The translations under genes were made by a program, and so were the position numbers. Shown piece after piece: positions 17,185 to 26,442 of a DNA stretch of 47,980 nt (the first letter of the stretch is position 1; each line of letters starts with the position of its first letter). Source of the stretch: Patescibacteria group bacterium (GTDB lineage Bacteria > Patescibacteriota > Patescibacteriia > 2-12-FULL-60-25); contig JAHJSR010000017.1 in assembly GCA_018830085.1 (NCBI GenBank), forward strand, positions 1 to 47,980, read 5' to 3'. The notes under the pieces were generated by a model, which made no database searches, was not told the DNA's origin, and was given only the letters and a program-made list of their open reading frames with translations.

Positions 17185-17844
17185 TTACGGCAGAAAACCT
17201 AATTTGGCAATTTTCTTTACAATATCCTCAAAAACATAAGGTATCGCTTGATCTCCATTCACTGCCAATAAAACGCCTTTTTGACGATAATATCCAGCCA
17301 AAGGAGCTGTTATGTAGTGATAAGCTTTTAGCCTTTGTTTAATGATTTCTTCAGTATCATCAGCCCTACGTTCAAGTTTATTTCCACACAATGTACATAC
17401 CCCCTTCCTACTCGGAGGTGCATCAATCTCATGGTAAACATTCTTGCACTTCATGCATTGCAATCTACCGCCTAATCTTCTTAACACCTCTTTGTCCTCT
17501 ATCTTTAGCTGAATAACTAAATTAACTTTTAAAATTCTATCTAAATGCATCGCCTGTTCCACATTTCTTGGATATCCATCTAAAACAAATCCTTTGGTAA
17601 CATTTACTTTTTTTAATTGCCTTGCCATTACAGCATTCACTAATTCATCAGGAGCTAATAATCCCTGAGTTACATATTGATTTACTAAATTCCCCAATGT
17701 TGATTTTTGTACAATTTCAGCTCTAAATAAATCACCCGCTCCAATCAAAGGCACATCAAAACGCTCTGCTAACAAAGCGCCTTGAGTACCCTTCCCAGAT
17801 CCTTGTGGTCCAAAAATAACCGTTTGTAAATGTTTTCTTTTCAT
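17185..17844 (-). CDS. adk: adenylate kinase with zinc-binding LID
   Basis: Interconverts ATP + AMP and 2 ADP. P-loop GPQGSGKGTQG at residues 11-21, FVLDGYPRNVEQA (AMP site) and a LID domain with four cysteines: CMKC then CTLC, the structural-zinc form. 219 residues from the ATG at 17844. That ATG overlaps the TGA stop of the upstream membrane-protein gene (ATGA), so translation is coupled and this start is preferred over the longer open frame. Confidence 0.97.
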   Translation of the reverse strand: MKRKHLQTVIFGPQGSGKGTQGALLAERFDVPLIGAGDLFRAEIVQKSTLGNLVNQYVTQGLLAPDELVNAVMARQLKKVNVTKGFVLDGYPRNVEQAMHLDRILKVNLVIQLKIEDKEVLRRLGGRLQCMKCKNVYHEIDAPPSRKGVCTLCGNKLERRADDTEEIIKQRLKAYHYITAPLAGYYRQKGVLLAVNGDQAIPYVFEDIVKKIAKLGFLP

Positions 17845-18668
17845 AGCATTTTTAAATATATACCGATTATTGCAAACAATATTGCATTTGTCATGGAAAA
17901 AACCCAAGACCTTAAATAGCCTTTATCATCTTGACCCACAAACACAGCTATTATGGCTAATATCAGCCAAACTGCAATAAAATATATATAACCCCATGCC
18001 AAAAAAAAGATAGACATGGCTGCCATAAAAATAAATGGTAACAATCCCACAATCTGTCCAGTGCCAGCCTCCCAAGTTTTATTGATTGGTTTAAACCAGT
18101 CAAGTGCACTAGCGGGTATTAATACACCTGGTGCCAAACCAATCTGCCATGCCTCAGCAAAAAGTCCAGCCATTTTAAAATCTTTTTTTCTTAAAAAATC
18201 ATAAATTGCAACAGCAAAAGAACAAACCAAGACTACAATATATGGAAATTGAAATGAAACTAATAAACCTATACCCGCGCAACCTACCAATAAAGTAATT
18301 GCATTAAGAAATGTTCTTTGCCATATATATGGCAGCAATGTTAATGCCACGGCAATAATAATGCCTGCCCAAATCGGAAAAACACTTAAACAAAAAATCC
18401 AAACCCCCACCAAAGCCATAATAAGTAAAACCACTTCCCACCATAAAATTGAAAAATTTTTTCTTACCATGGCGATAATCATCAACAAAACAACCAAACC
18501 CAATATACCAATCTCCAACCAAACAACAAAATTCGGTAAATTTACCCTTAAACCATCCAACAGCTTAAATGCCACTAACCCCATCAAAAACAAAAAACTA
18601 ATACTAATAAAGTAAGATATTGCCCACTTAGGCATTGATTTATCATTTTTTTGTCTAAAACTAAGCAT
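17841..18668 (-). CDS. polytopic membrane protein inserted between secY and adk, unknown function
   Basis: About 275 residues and roughly eight or nine hydrophobic helices (for example YFISISFLFLMGLVAF, IGILGLVVLLMIIAMV, GLLPFIFMAAMSIFFLAWGYIYF). No conserved charged catalytic motif is visible. It is separated from secY by a terminator-like hairpin and overlaps adk by 4 bases, so it heads the adk-map-DUF711-ruvX-recO unit. A TATACT box ends 8 bases before the ATG at 18668, suggesting a near-leaderless transcript. An in-frame GTG at 18701 would be upstream of that transcript start. Confidence 0.75.
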   Translation of the reverse strand: MLSFRQKNDKSMPKWAISYFISISFLFLMGLVAFKLLDGLRVNLPNFVVWLEIGILGLVVLLMIIAMVRKNFSILWWEVVLLIMALVGVWIFCLSVFPIWAGIIIAVALTLLPYIWQRTFLNAITLLVGCAGIGLLVSFQFPYIVVLVCSFAVAIYDFLRKKDFKMAGLFAEAWQIGLAPGVLIPASALDWFKPINKTWEAGTGQIVGLLPFIFMAAMSIFFLAWGYIYFIAVWLILAIIAVFVGQDDKGYLRSWVFSMTNAILFAIIGIYLKML

Positions 18669-18726
18669 ATAACTGGAGTATAATAACAAATTTTCCCCCA
18701 CATAAGAAGCCCATCAAAAACGTATA

Positions 18727-18757
18727 AAAAGAATCAAGCTCTATGCTTGATTCTTTA
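18727..18757. terminator. terminator at the end of the S10/spc run, after secY
   Basis: 12-bp stem AAAGAATCAAGC (18727-18738) with GCTTGATTCTTT (18744-18755), loop TCTAT, flanked by A and T runs. In the minus direction it follows secY by about 20 bases. Confidence 0.85.
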
Positions 18758-18776
18758 TTTTTATTGTTTTCAACTT

Positions 18777-20054
18777 TTAGTATGAATCGTATTGTCTCAT
18801 GGTAACCTGAGCCTCTATTTGTTTAATTGATTCAATAACCACAGAAACCACAATCAGTAATGATGTTCCACCAATAGCCATTACAGATGATCCTCCGGAA
18901 CCTTGAACAACTAAAGGCATAACTGCAATCGCTCCTAAAAAACTAGCGCCAAAAAAGTTCAAACGATTTATCACTAACTGTAAATAATCACTAGTAGGCC
19001 TTCCTGGTCTAATACCTGGAATAAATCCGCCTTGTTTTTGCAAATTCTCAGCAATTTTATCTGGATGAAAAATAACTGAAGTGTAAAAATAAGTGAATCC
19101 AAATACCAAGCCAAAATACAAAGCACCATAAACAACCTGATTTTGCATAATTGTTAAGACCCAACGCGCTGCATCTGCCAACCACTCTGTTCTCGCTTGA
19201 ACAAAAAACTGAGCAACTATAGAAGGGAACAACAACATGGCTATTGCAAAAATAATCGGAATTACACCCGCCATAATCAACTTTAAAGGCAAACTCGAAG
19301 CCACACCACCCGACAATGTTCCCATACCCCTAACCTGCCTGGCATACTGAACCGGTATATTTCTTTGCGCTTCATTAACATACACAACACCAACAACGGT
19401 TAATATAGCTACTGCTAAATACAATGCGATATATATCCATTGTGACGAATCATACGTAGCTAAAAACCTCGAAATTGTAGAAGGAAAACTAGCCAAAATA
19501 CCAGCAAAAATCATGAGCGAAATACCATTTCCTACATTTTTTTCTGTAATAAGCTCACCTATCCACATCAAAAATATTGTGCCAGCTGTCACCGTGGATA
19601 TCAAAGCAACCATATGCAAAGTATCAGTCTTTGTTAAAATCTGAAATTGTGATTGTCTTAATAAAGAGATCAAAGCAAATGACTGTAAAATAGCCAAAGG
19701 CACGGTAATCAATCTAGTCCATTGCTGAATTTTTTTGGTTCCCTGCTCACCTTCTTTTTGAATTTCTTCTAATCTAGGAACAATCATGGTCAACAACTGA
19801 AAAATAATACTTGCCGTAATATATGGCGCTACACCCAATGCAATTACAGAAAAATTACTAATCGTGCCGCCAGAAAACAAACTCAACATTCCCAATACCT
19901 GATTGGCATCAAAAAATCTGCGCAATGCAACTAAGTCTACACCAGGTAAAGGAATATGCGCCGCTACTCTAAAAATAACCATCATTGCCAAAACAAATAG
20001 CAATCCATTCCTCACCTCTTTAACTTTCCAAGCTTTAAGAAGTTTATCCCACAT
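18777..20054 (-). CDS. secY: protein translocase subunit SecY
   Basis: Channel subunit of the Sec translocon. Ten hydrophobic helices, with IPLPGVD and a plug-region FSGGTISNFSVIALGVAPYITASI near the start, and loops such as NGISLMIFAGI and IPVQYARQVRG. The C-terminal GTSLLIVVSVVIESIKQIEAQ block is the usual end. 425 residues from the ATG at 20054 (MWDKLLKAWKV); the GTG at 20075 adds seven residues without family support. Confidence 0.97.
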   Translation of the reverse strand: MWDKLLKAWKVKEVRNGLLFVLAMMVIFRVAAHIPLPGVDLVALRRFFDANQVLGMLSLFSGGTISNFSVIALGVAPYITASIIFQLLTMIVPRLEEIQKEGEQGTKKIQQWTRLITVPLAILQSFALISLLRQSQFQILTKTDTLHMVALISTVTAGTIFLMWIGELITEKNVGNGISLMIFAGILASFPSTISRFLATYDSSQWIYIALYLAVAILTVVGVVYVNEAQRNIPVQYARQVRGMGTLSGGVASSLPLKLIMAGVIPIIFAIAMLLFPSIVAQFFVQARTEWLADAARWVLTIMQNQVVYGALYFGLVFGFTYFYTSVIFHPDKIAENLQKQGGFIPGIRPGRPTSDYLQLVINRLNFFGASFLGAIAVMPLVVQGSGGSSVMAIGGTSLLIVVSVVIESIKQIEAQVTMRQYDSY

Positions 20055-20110
20055 AATTGATTGATAGTATAGCACGGCAAAACCTGCCCTGCGATTTAAT
20101 TTACACCGAT

Positions 20111-20566
20111 TTATTTTTTGATTTCTGTAACCTGTATCTTACCACCAGCTTTTTCAATAATAACCTTAGCACCAGCTGTTACGCCAATATCCATAATCTG
20201 TAATGCAACTTTTAATTCTTCACCAGCAACAATTTTAGCTTTTGGTGAACTCTTCTTGATTAAAGCCGCCTTTTTTAAAGCTTTGATATCAACAATTGCA
20301 GCAACCTTAAATGTCTTACCCAAATCTGTCGTAGTTACTGTTTCAGTATGTGCATGCATACTTGTAAAACCACGTTTTTTAGGAAAACCTAAAAGCATTT
20401 GCTTAATACCCTTTAGTTTAAGCTTGTTTCGCCCACCAGAACGTGCACGCTGACCTTTTGTGCCTTTGCCAGCTGTTGTTCCATGGCCAGAGGCATTACC
20501 CCTACCTATGCGATCGCTCTTTTGACGAGACCCTTTAGCGGGCTTAAGCGTATGTAATTCAATCAT
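20111..20566 (-). CDS. rplO: 50S ribosomal protein uL15
   Basis: Large-subunit protein with the Gly-rich N-terminal extension that threads into 23S rRNA (RIGRGNASGHGTTAGKGTKGQRARSGG) and the C-terminal globular part ending in AGGKIQVTEIKK. 151 residues. Only 27 bases separate it from rpsE, leaving no room for rpmD (uL30), which usually lies here. Confidence 0.97.
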   Translation of the reverse strand: MIELHTLKPAKGSRQKSDRIGRGNASGHGTTAGKGTKGQRARSGGRNKLKLKGIKQMLLGFPKKRGFTSMHAHTETVTTTDLGKTFKVAAIVDIKALKKAALIKKSSPKAKIVAGEELKVALQIMDIGVTAGAKVIIEKAGGKIQVTEIKK

Positions 20567-20593
20567 ATAATTAATTTAATATTACTGCAGCAT

Positions 20594-21313
20594 TTAGCTT
20601 TCTTGATTTTCTTTCTTAACGTCATCAACTTTGTTTTCTGCTTCTTCTGGAGGTACTAACTTTTGTAATGCTTCAAAGACTGCCTTCACATTATTAACTT
20701 TATTGTTTGTACCTAAAATTTTTGCAGTTACATTTGGTATTCCCGCGAGTTCCAAAACCGTACGTACTGCTCCACCCGCTTTGACACCAGTACCTTTTGG
20801 AGCTGGTTTCATAACAATCCTAGCAGCACGGTATTTGATTGTAATTGGATGAGGTATAGAATCCTTAACAATAGGAATATTAATCAAAGATTTTCTAGCC
20901 TTACTTGTAGCCTTTGCCATTGCAGATGCAACATCAAGACCTTTCGCCAAACCATATCCAGCTCTACCTTTATGATTTCCAATAACCGCTAAAACCCTAA
21001 ATCTCATTCTTTTACCACCCTTGGTAACACGAGTAACGCGAGAGACCTCAATATTCTTTTCCTCATAATCCGATTCTGCCGGTACATCAGTTTTAGGCAA
21101 ACGTCTCTTACCCTTAAAACCACCCCTACCGCGTTGACCACCACCTGCACCGCGTTGCGCAAAACGGCCACCTCCACGAGGAGATGTTTTTGGAGCTTCT
21201 GCTTTATCAGCGGGTTTATCAGCCACTTTCGCTTCTGCTGATGCCGGTGTAGCTGGAGTTGCTACTGGAGTCTCTTCAGCTTGATTTGTTGCTGTGTTCT
21301 TCTCTTCAGTCAT
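20594..21313 (-). CDS. rpsE: 30S ribosomal protein uS5 with long N-terminal extension
   Basis: Decoding-fidelity protein of the small subunit. The core S5 fold begins near residue 80 (EKNIEVSRVTRVTKGGKRMRF) and includes GYGLAKGLDVASAMAKA and PAPKGTGVKAGGAVRTVLELAG. Before it lie about 75 extra residues: an Ala/Thr/Pro/Glu-rich segment, then an RGG-type stretch (GGGRFAQRGAGGGQRGRGG). A short acidic C-terminal tail is also present. 239 residues against about 166 in E. coli. Confidence 0.96.
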   Translation of the reverse strand: MTEEKNTATNQAEETPVATPATPASAEAKVADKPADKAEAPKTSPRGGGRFAQRGAGGGQRGRGGFKGKRRLPKTDVPAESDYEEKNIEVSRVTRVTKGGKRMRFRVLAVIGNHKGRAGYGLAKGLDVASAMAKATSKARKSLINIPIVKDSIPHPITIKYRAARIVMKPAPKGTGVKAGGAVRTVLELAGIPNVTAKILGTNNKVNNVKAVFEALQKLVPPEEAENKVDDVKKENQES

Positions 21314-21322
21314 AATTTTTTA

Positions 21323-21682
21323 TTAAAATTGTAAACCGCCTTCACGGGCGCCATCTGCTAATGCTTTTACACGACCATGGTAGCGTTTGTCTTTACGGTC
21401 AAATACCACAGCGGAAATATTTTTTGCTTTTGCACGTTCAGCCACAATCTTACCAACCTCGGTAGCGACTTCTACCTTGGTCTTACCTTTTGAATCCTTA
21501 ACATCTTTATCACTTGCAGCAGCTAATGTTAAACCCTTCACATCATCAATAACCTGGGCATAAATATGACTCAGGGCTCTTTTCACAGTTAAACGAGGGC
21601 GCTCTCCTGTGCCGCTTACTTTTGCCCTTACGCGATATGCTCTACGTAATTGTGAGAGCTTTTTTGCTTTCAATTCATTCAT
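21323..21682 (-). CDS. rplR: 50S ribosomal protein uL18
   Basis: 5S rRNA-binding protein. N-terminal basic segment [22 protein letters not shown], then [10 protein letters not shown] and the C-terminal [28 protein letters not shown] signature. 119 residues, normal. Nine bases separate it from rpsE. Confidence 0.97.
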   Translation of the reverse strand: MNELKAKKLSQLRRAYRVRAKVSGTGERPRLTVKRALSHIYAQVIDDVKGLTLAAASDKDVKDSKGKTKVEVATEVGKIVAERAKAKNISAVVFDRKDKRYHGRVKALADGAREGGLQF

Positions 21683-21691
21683 ATGCCTATT

Positions 21692-22237
21692 TTATTTAGA
21701 TGCTGCTTTACCAGCCTTACGTCTTACAACTTCATCAGAATATTTAATTCCTTTACCCTTATAAGGTTCTGGTGGTTTAATTTTACGAATTCTTGCAGCC
21801 GTTTCTCCAACTAATTGCTTATCAATACCCACTATTTTAACTATATTTTTTTCAACTGTTGCCTCTATGCCTTCTGGTACCTGAAATATAACCGGATGCG
21901 AAAAACCTACTTCCATTTTTAAAGCTTTGCCTTCTGTGGCCACACGAAATCCAACACCAATAAACTCTAAAGATTTTTCAAACGGCTTTTCTACTCCTGC
22001 TACTGCGTTCGCCAACAGCTGTCTGATCAAACCCCATAAAGCTCGGATATCTCCATTATCAGGTTGATCTACATTAACAGACATCTCTCGTTTAGCTTCA
22101 TCAAAATTTACCAATACATGTTTTGGTATAACAACAGTTAGTGACCCTTTAGGCCCTTTTACTACTACCTGTTCTTGACTAAGTGTAGGCTCTACACCTT
22201 GTGGTACAGGGATGATGGTTTTTCCTATACGTGACAT
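21692..22237 (-). CDS. rplF: 50S ribosomal protein uL6
   Basis: Two-domain large-subunit protein near the factor-binding site. N-terminal MSRIGKTIIPVPQGVE and KGPKGSLTV; C-terminal RIRKIKPPEPYKGKGIKYSDE. 181 residues, full length, one base after the rpsH stop region. Confidence 0.97.
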   Translation of the reverse strand: MSRIGKTIIPVPQGVEPTLSQEQVVVKGPKGSLTVVIPKHVLVNFDEAKREMSVNVDQPDNGDIRALWGLIRQLLANAVAGVEKPFEKSLEFIGVGFRVATEGKALKMEVGFSHPVIFQVPEGIEATVEKNIVKIVGIDKQLVGETAARIRKIKPPEPYKGKGIKYSDEVVRRKAGKAASK

Positions 22238-22238
22238 A

Positions 22239-22631
22239 TTAGAATATTTCGCAAATTACTTCACCACCAAGCTTACGCTTTCGTGCCTGCTTATTTGTCA
22301 TGAGACCGGCTGATGTAGAAATAATAGCCAAGCCCATATCACTTAACACTCTCGGTAACTCGTATGACTTGCGATACACACGTCTTCCTGGAGTTGAAAT
22401 TCGTTTAATGGATCGAATTTTAGGTCCATTTGCAGTGTACTTAAGTTTAACATGAAGATCTTTTTTAACACCTTGCTCTTCTGTTTTAACTCCTTCAATA
22501 TAACCCTCTTGTTCTAAGATTTTTGCTATCGCAAATTTGACCTTGGAGGAAGGTGAGGTTAACTCTTCATGATGCGCGTGCTGCGCATTGCGCAAACGCG
22601 TTAGAAAATCGGAAATTGGATCTGTAATCAT
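22239..22631 (-). CDS. rpsH: 30S ribosomal protein uS8
   Basis: Primary 16S rRNA-binding protein. MITDPISDFLTRLRNAQ at the N-terminus, RISTPGRRVYRKSYELP in the middle, and the C-terminal STSAGLMTNKQARKRKLGGE block. 130 residues. In other bacteria it can repress the spc operon; no such site is evident here. Confidence 0.97.
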   Translation of the reverse strand: MITDPISDFLTRLRNAQHAHHEELTSPSSKVKFAIAKILEQEGYIEGVKTEEQGVKKDLHVKLKYTANGPKIRSIKRISTPGRRVYRKSYELPRVLSDMGLAIISTSAGLMTNKQARKRKLGGEVICEIF

Positions 22632-22642
22632 AACTTTATATA

Positions 22643-22831
22643 TTACCAGCTGGATTTTTTGATACCCGGCAATTCACCACGCAACGCTAATTCACGAAAG
22701 CAAATACGGCATAAACCCGTATTTCGGATATAGCCATGTTTGCGACCGCAACGCCAGCATCTGTTGACGCGTCGAGTGCTAAATTTGATTTTACGCCTAT
22801 TTGATTTGGCGATTTGATTCTCTGTTGCCAT
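22643..22831 (-). CDS. rpsN: 30S ribosomal protein uS14, zinc-binding form
   Basis: Short (62 residues) zinc-containing S14: two CxxC pairs, CWRC and CRIC, around [12 protein letters not shown], then [18 protein letters not shown]. Located between rplE and rpsH as usual. Confidence 0.97.
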   Translation of the reverse strand: MATENQIAKSNRRKIKFSTRRVNRCWRCGRKHGYIRNTGLCRICFRELALRGELPGIKKSSW

Positions 22832-22836
22832 AGTAT

Positions 22837-23376
22837 TTAATCTTTAAATGGAAACCCTAATGCTTTATATAATGCTAGACCTCTTTCCTTGGATCCTGCA
22901 TTTTTAGCAGTCACGGTAACCTGCAATCCGTGCACATGCTCTACTTCATCCGGACTAATTTCCGGGAAAGGTAGATATTCCTTAAAACCAATCGAAATAT
23001 TACCACTCTTATCAATTATCTTGGTCGTTATACCTCTAAAGTCAGTTATACGTGGAAAGGTAAAAGTAAGTAATTTTTCCAAAAAAGACCACATCATATC
23101 ACCACGTAAAGTAACTCTTTTACCTACCACCATACCCTCACGAACCTTAAAGCCAGATATTGATTTTTTCGCCTTTGTTTCAACAGCTTTCTGACCGGAA
23201 ATTCTTCTTAAAGTTTTATCAATAGTTTCCAAATATTTTGAATCCTTTTGAGTAGAAGAAATTCCAACCGAAAGACTAATCTGTTTTATACCAGGTATTG
23301 CCATACGGTTTGTATCACCCAACTCTTTCATAAGCTGAGGTACAATTTCTTTTTGATAGCGTTCTTTTAACATCAT
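22837..23376 (-). CDS. rplE: 50S ribosomal protein uL5
   Basis: 5S rRNA-binding protein contacting the P-site tRNA. Motifs include [33 protein letters not shown] and [13 protein letters not shown]. 179 residues, full length. Six bases upstream of rpsN. Confidence 0.97.
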   Translation of the reverse strand: MMLKERYQKEIVPQLMKELGDTNRMAIPGIKQISLSVGISSTQKDSKYLETIDKTLRRISGQKAVETKAKKSISGFKVREGMVVGKRVTLRGDMMWSFLEKLLTFTFPRITDFRGITTKIIDKSGNISIGFKEYLPFPEISPDEVEHVHGLQVTVTAKNAGSKERGLALYKALGFPFKD

Positions 23377-23381
23377 AAGCT

Positions 23382-23651
23382 TTATAATTTAACGCGTTTA
23401 TTATGCCTTATCTGCTTACCAGCTTCATCTAATAGCATTACATTTGATGCATTAATAGGCATAAAAAATTCTACTGTTTGACCCTTTTCATCGCTACGAC
23501 GAGGCTTCAAATGACGCTTTGATTTATTAACGCCATCTACAACCAAACGATTCATTTCAGCAAAAACCTGCATAACTTTGCCTGTCTTTCCTTTGTCTTT
23601 ACCGGCGATTACCTTTACTGTATCGCCTTTTTTGATCTTATTTTTAATCAT
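23382..23651 (-). CDS. rplX: 50S ribosomal protein uL24
   Basis: Assembly-initiator protein with a KOW motif: [20 protein letters not shown], then [16 protein letters not shown]. About 89 residues from the ATG at 23651, which lies 4 bases after the rplN stop. A longer frame start at 23684 would overlap rplN and lacks family support. Confidence 0.96.
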   Translation of the reverse strand: MIKNKIKKGDTVKVIAGKDKGKTGKVMQVFAEMNRLVVDGVNKSKRHLKPRRSDEKGQTVEFFMPINASNVMLLDEAGKQIRHNKRVKL

Positions 23652-23655
23652 ACAT

Positions 23656-24027
23656 TTATAAGACCTCTGGGGCCAAAGATACAATTTTCATAAATCCATT
23701 ACCACGCAACTCTCTGGCGACTGGACCAAATATGCGAGTTCCTTTAGGTTCTTTTGTTTTTTTATCAATAACTACTGCAGCATTATCGTCAAAACGAATA
23801 TAAGTTCCATCTGGTCTCCTTGTCTCTTTATGCGTTCTTACAATAACAGCATGGACAACATCAGACTTTTTAACAGTACCATGTGGAATAGCTTCTTTTA
23901 CTACGCAAGTAATAACGTCACCAACACCTGATGTTCGCTTTTTGTATCCACCAAGCACTCTAATACACTGAAGTTTTTTAGCTCCAGAATTATCGGCGAC
24001 CTTAAGCATTGTTCTATGTTGAATCAT
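23656..24027 (-). CDS. rplN: 50S ribosomal protein uL14
   Basis: Large-subunit protein at the intersubunit bridge. [37 protein letters not shown] and [13 protein letters not shown] are signature blocks. 123 residues, full length. Confidence 0.98.
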   Translation of the reverse strand: MIQHRTMLKVADNSGAKKLQCIRVLGGYKKRTSGVGDVITCVVKEAIPHGTVKKSDVVHAVIVRTHKETRRPDGTYIRFDDNAAVVIDKKTKEPKGTRIFGPVARELRGNGFMKIVSLAPEVL

Positions 24028-24040
24028 ATATTATTTATGC

Positions 24041-24316
24041 TTACACAGCAGGGGTTATGGTTTTAACATATCTCCAGCGCTTTTTTGTTGAAATTGGTCT
24101 TACTTCTGATATTTCTACCAAATCACCAACATGCGCCATACCCTTCTCATCATGTGCCATAAACTTGGTAGATACGGTATAGGTTTTTCCGTACTTTGGA
24201 TGTTGAACCCTGCGTTCTACGCGTACCGTAATCGTCTTCAGAGCTTTGGCTGAAGTCACAATTCCTTGTAACCTGCGACGATTATCTTCGCGATTTGTAT
24301 TTGCTGCATTAGTCAT
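24041..24316 (-). CDS. rpsQ: 30S ribosomal protein uS17
   Basis: OB-fold 16S-binding protein. RRLQGIVTSAKALKTITVRVER, HPKYGKTYTVSTKFMAHDE and VGDLVEISEVRPISTKKRW are characteristic. 91 residues. It overlaps nothing; rpmC ends 2 bases upstream of it. Confidence 0.97.
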   Translation of the reverse strand: MTNAANTNREDNRRRLQGIVTSAKALKTITVRVERRVQHPKYGKTYTVSTKFMAHDEKGMAHVGDLVEISEVRPISTKKRWRYVKTITPAV

Positions 24317-24318
24317 AG

Positions 24319-24513
24319 TTATTTCTTAGTTTCTTGCTCAGCAATAATTGTTACAATTCTTGCCAAGTCTTTTCGAGCTTTACGCAAATCACGTACTTTA
24401 GAATTCTGACGAGTTGTTATATTAAATCTCAAATCGCGAATTTCGCCGCGCAATTCTGCTGCGCGTTGCTTTAGCTCTACCGGTGTTAGTTGTCTTATAT
24501 CTTTTGCTTTCAT
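24319..24513 (-). CDS. rpmC: 50S ribosomal protein uL29
   Basis: Small helical protein at the peptide exit. MKAKDIRQLTPVELKQRAAEL and the C-terminal VRDLRKARKDLARIVTIIAE block. 64 residues. Confidence 0.96.
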   Translation of the reverse strand: MKAKDIRQLTPVELKQRAAELRGEIRDLRFNITTRQNSKVRDLRKARKDLARIVTIIAEQETKK

Positions 24514-24521
24514 ATCACGAT

Positions 24522-24938
24522 CTAAAAGTTACGTGTAATATAAACTGCTTTACAAGGCAACTTATATGCTGCTTTTTCTAAAGCTTCTTTTGCCTTATCA
24601 GCTGGGATACCATCCATTTCAAACAAAATTGTTCCTGGTCTTATAGGTGCTACATAATGATCAACACTACCTTTTCCTCCACCCATACGAATCTCATTTC
24701 CACGCTTTGTAATTGGTTTATCCGGAAAAACTCTAATCCATATTTTTCCACCACGTCTTGTATACCTTGTAAGTACACGACGACAAGCTTCAATCTGACG
24801 TGAAGTCAACCAAACTGGCGTAGTTGCTTTTAATCCAAATTCGCCAAACGCTAAAAAGATTTTCGTTGAAGCGATGCGGATATTTCTTGCGCGGCCTTTT
24901 TGCCACTTTCTATGTTTTACTTTTTTAGGAATCAACAT
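24522..24938 (-). CDS. rplP: 50S ribosomal protein uL16
   Basis: Located at the A-site region of the large subunit. MLIPKKVKHRKWQKGRARN, FGLKATTPVWLTSRQIEACR and KPITKRGNEIRMGGGKG are signature blocks. 138 residues, full length. Confidence 0.98.
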   Translation of the reverse strand: MLIPKKVKHRKWQKGRARNIRIASTKIFLAFGEFGLKATTPVWLTSRQIEACRRVLTRYTRRGGKIWIRVFPDKPITKRGNEIRMGGGKGSVDHYVAPIRPGTILFEMDGIPADKAKEALEKAAYKLPCKAVYITRNF

Positions 24939-24949
24939 ATGAGTTTCTA

Positions 24950-25684
24950 TTATGATGCAAATCTATTCGATGGACGCTTCTCTCTACGACTATCTCTGCC
25001 TGGAGTTCTAGGAGTAGTTGGTTGATATTGTTGCAAACGATCTTTTGCAAAAACATCACCACGATAAATCCAAACCTTTACCCCAATAGCACCCATCATG
25101 GTATGAGCAAAATCTTGTGAATAATCGATATCTGCACGCAAATTAGATAATGGAATTTTTCCCCAACCCAACCATTCACGTCTTGCGATTTCGGCACCGT
25201 TTAAGCGACCTGAAACCGAAATCTTAACACCCAAAGCACCAGCTTTTTTTACTCTTTCAATAGCCTGTTTCATTATACGTCTAAATGGCATACGTCTTTC
25301 GAGTTCAGCAATCACTTGCTGCCCTACTATTGTCGCCTCTAATGCTGCCTTAGGTACTTCAGAAACATTTAATTGCAACTGCACCTTCTTACCTCTAAAA
25401 AAGGTTTTCAAAAACTTTGTCTTTAAATCTTCTATACCCGTACCCGAATGGCCGATAACCATACCAGGTCTTGCTGTTTTAAGCGTAATAGTCAAAGTGC
25501 CTCTAGATCTCTCTATCAACACAGCGCTAATCGCAGCCTCTTTAAGCTCTTTCTTGAAAAAATCACGAATAGCTAAATCTTGTTGAATTTGCACACAATA
25601 CAAATTTTTGCGAGCAAACCAACGTGACGGCCATGTTGTGGTCGTTCCGAGCCTAAATGCTTTTGGATGAACTTTGTGTCCCAT
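24950..25684 (-). CDS. rpsC: 30S ribosomal protein uS3
   Basis: mRNA-entry protein with an N-terminal KH domain (GMVIGHSGTGIEDLKTKF). MGHKVHPKAFRLGTTTTWPSR is the classic start, so the ATG at 25684 is used rather than one five codons earlier that would overlap rplV. The C-terminal domain has GRLNGAEIARREWLGWGKIPL. About 244 residues with a basic tail. Confidence 0.97.
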   Translation of the reverse strand: MGHKVHPKAFRLGTTTTWPSRWFARKNLYCVQIQQDLAIRDFFKKELKEAAISAVLIERSRGTLTITLKTARPGMVIGHSGTGIEDLKTKFLKTFFRGKKVQLQLNVSEVPKAALEATIVGQQVIAELERRMPFRRIMKQAIERVKKAGALGVKISVSGRLNGAEIARREWLGWGKIPLSNLRADIDYSQDFAHTMMGAIGVKVWIYRGDVFAKDRLQQYQPTTPRTPGRDSRREKRPSNRFAS

Positions 25685-25688
25685 AGTT

Positions 25689-26138
25689 TTATGATTCAAT
25701 ATTTTCAGTCTTTTCTGACTTTACCTCTTTTTTAACAGCTGGTTTACTAACTACTTTTTTACTGGAGCGAGGTGTATAAGATTTCTTAGTTTTTACTGGC
25801 TCTCGTTTGTCATCAGAAAGTATCAAAGTGATATGAGATGTACGTTTACGAATCATACCCGCTCTACCGTGAGCTCTTGGTCTAAAACGTTTAATCGTCA
25901 TTCCACCATCAACCATCAAATGATTAATCCACAAATCATCTACATTTAATTTAAAATTATTTTCAGCATTAGCTATCGCTGATTGTAATAATTTTAACAT
26001 TGGTCTAGCAGCTGCTTTATTTAAAAACTTTAACTGCGTCTCTGCTTGACGAACCGGCATACGTCTAATCAACCCGGCTACTAACCGTATTTTTCGAGGC
26101 GCCATGCGGAGTCGGCGTAATTTTGCTGTGACTTCCAT
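25689..26138 (-). CDS. rplV: 50S ribosomal protein uL22
   Basis: Lines the peptide exit tunnel. LRMAPRKIRLVAGLIR at the N-terminus, and VDGGMTIKRFRPRAHGRAGMIRKRTSHIT for the tunnel hairpin. 149 residues, including about 35 extra Lys/Glu/Val-rich residues at the C-terminus beyond the usual 110. Confidence 0.97.
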   Translation of the reverse strand: MEVTAKLRRLRMAPRKIRLVAGLIRRMPVRQAETQLKFLNKAAARPMLKLLQSAIANAENNFKLNVDDLWINHLMVDGGMTIKRFRPRAHGRAGMIRKRTSHITLILSDDKREPVKTKKSYTPRSSKKVVSKPAVKKEVKSEKTENIES

Positions 26139-26149
26139 ATATTTATATA

Positions 26150-26437
26150 TTATTTCTTGCCTTGAGCAAGTGATTTTTGCATTTTACCGCCATGCTGTAC
26201 AAATTTACGTGTTGGAGAGAACTCACCCAGTTTATGACCAACCATGCTCTCTAAAACTAGCACGTTAATGTGCATTCTTCCGTTATGTACTCCAAAAGTA
26301 TAGCCCACCATCTCTGGTGTAATAGTCGAAGAACGAGCCCATGTTTTAATCACGGTCTTTGTTCCAGACTGTTGTGCTGCAACTTTTTTGAGTAGTTTAG
26401 GATCGGTAAAAGGTCCTTTTTTAAGACTTCTAGACAT
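26150..26437 (-). CDS. rpsS: 30S ribosomal protein uS19
   Basis: Small-subunit head protein. [40 protein letters not shown] and [13 protein letters not shown] are signature blocks. 95 residues, full length. Confidence 0.98.
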   Translation of the reverse strand: MSRSLKKGPFTDPKLLKKVAAQQSGTKTVIKTWARSSTITPEMVGYTFGVHNGRMHINVLVLESMVGHKLGEFSPTRKFVQHGGKMQKSLAQGKK

Positions 26438-26442
26438 ATAGA

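Noticed and set aside
17841-17844. UGA recoded as glycine, as in some CPR lineages
   Set aside because: TGA acts as a normal stop here (ATGA overlap with adk, also at 46656-46658) and conserved proteins show no in-frame TGA.
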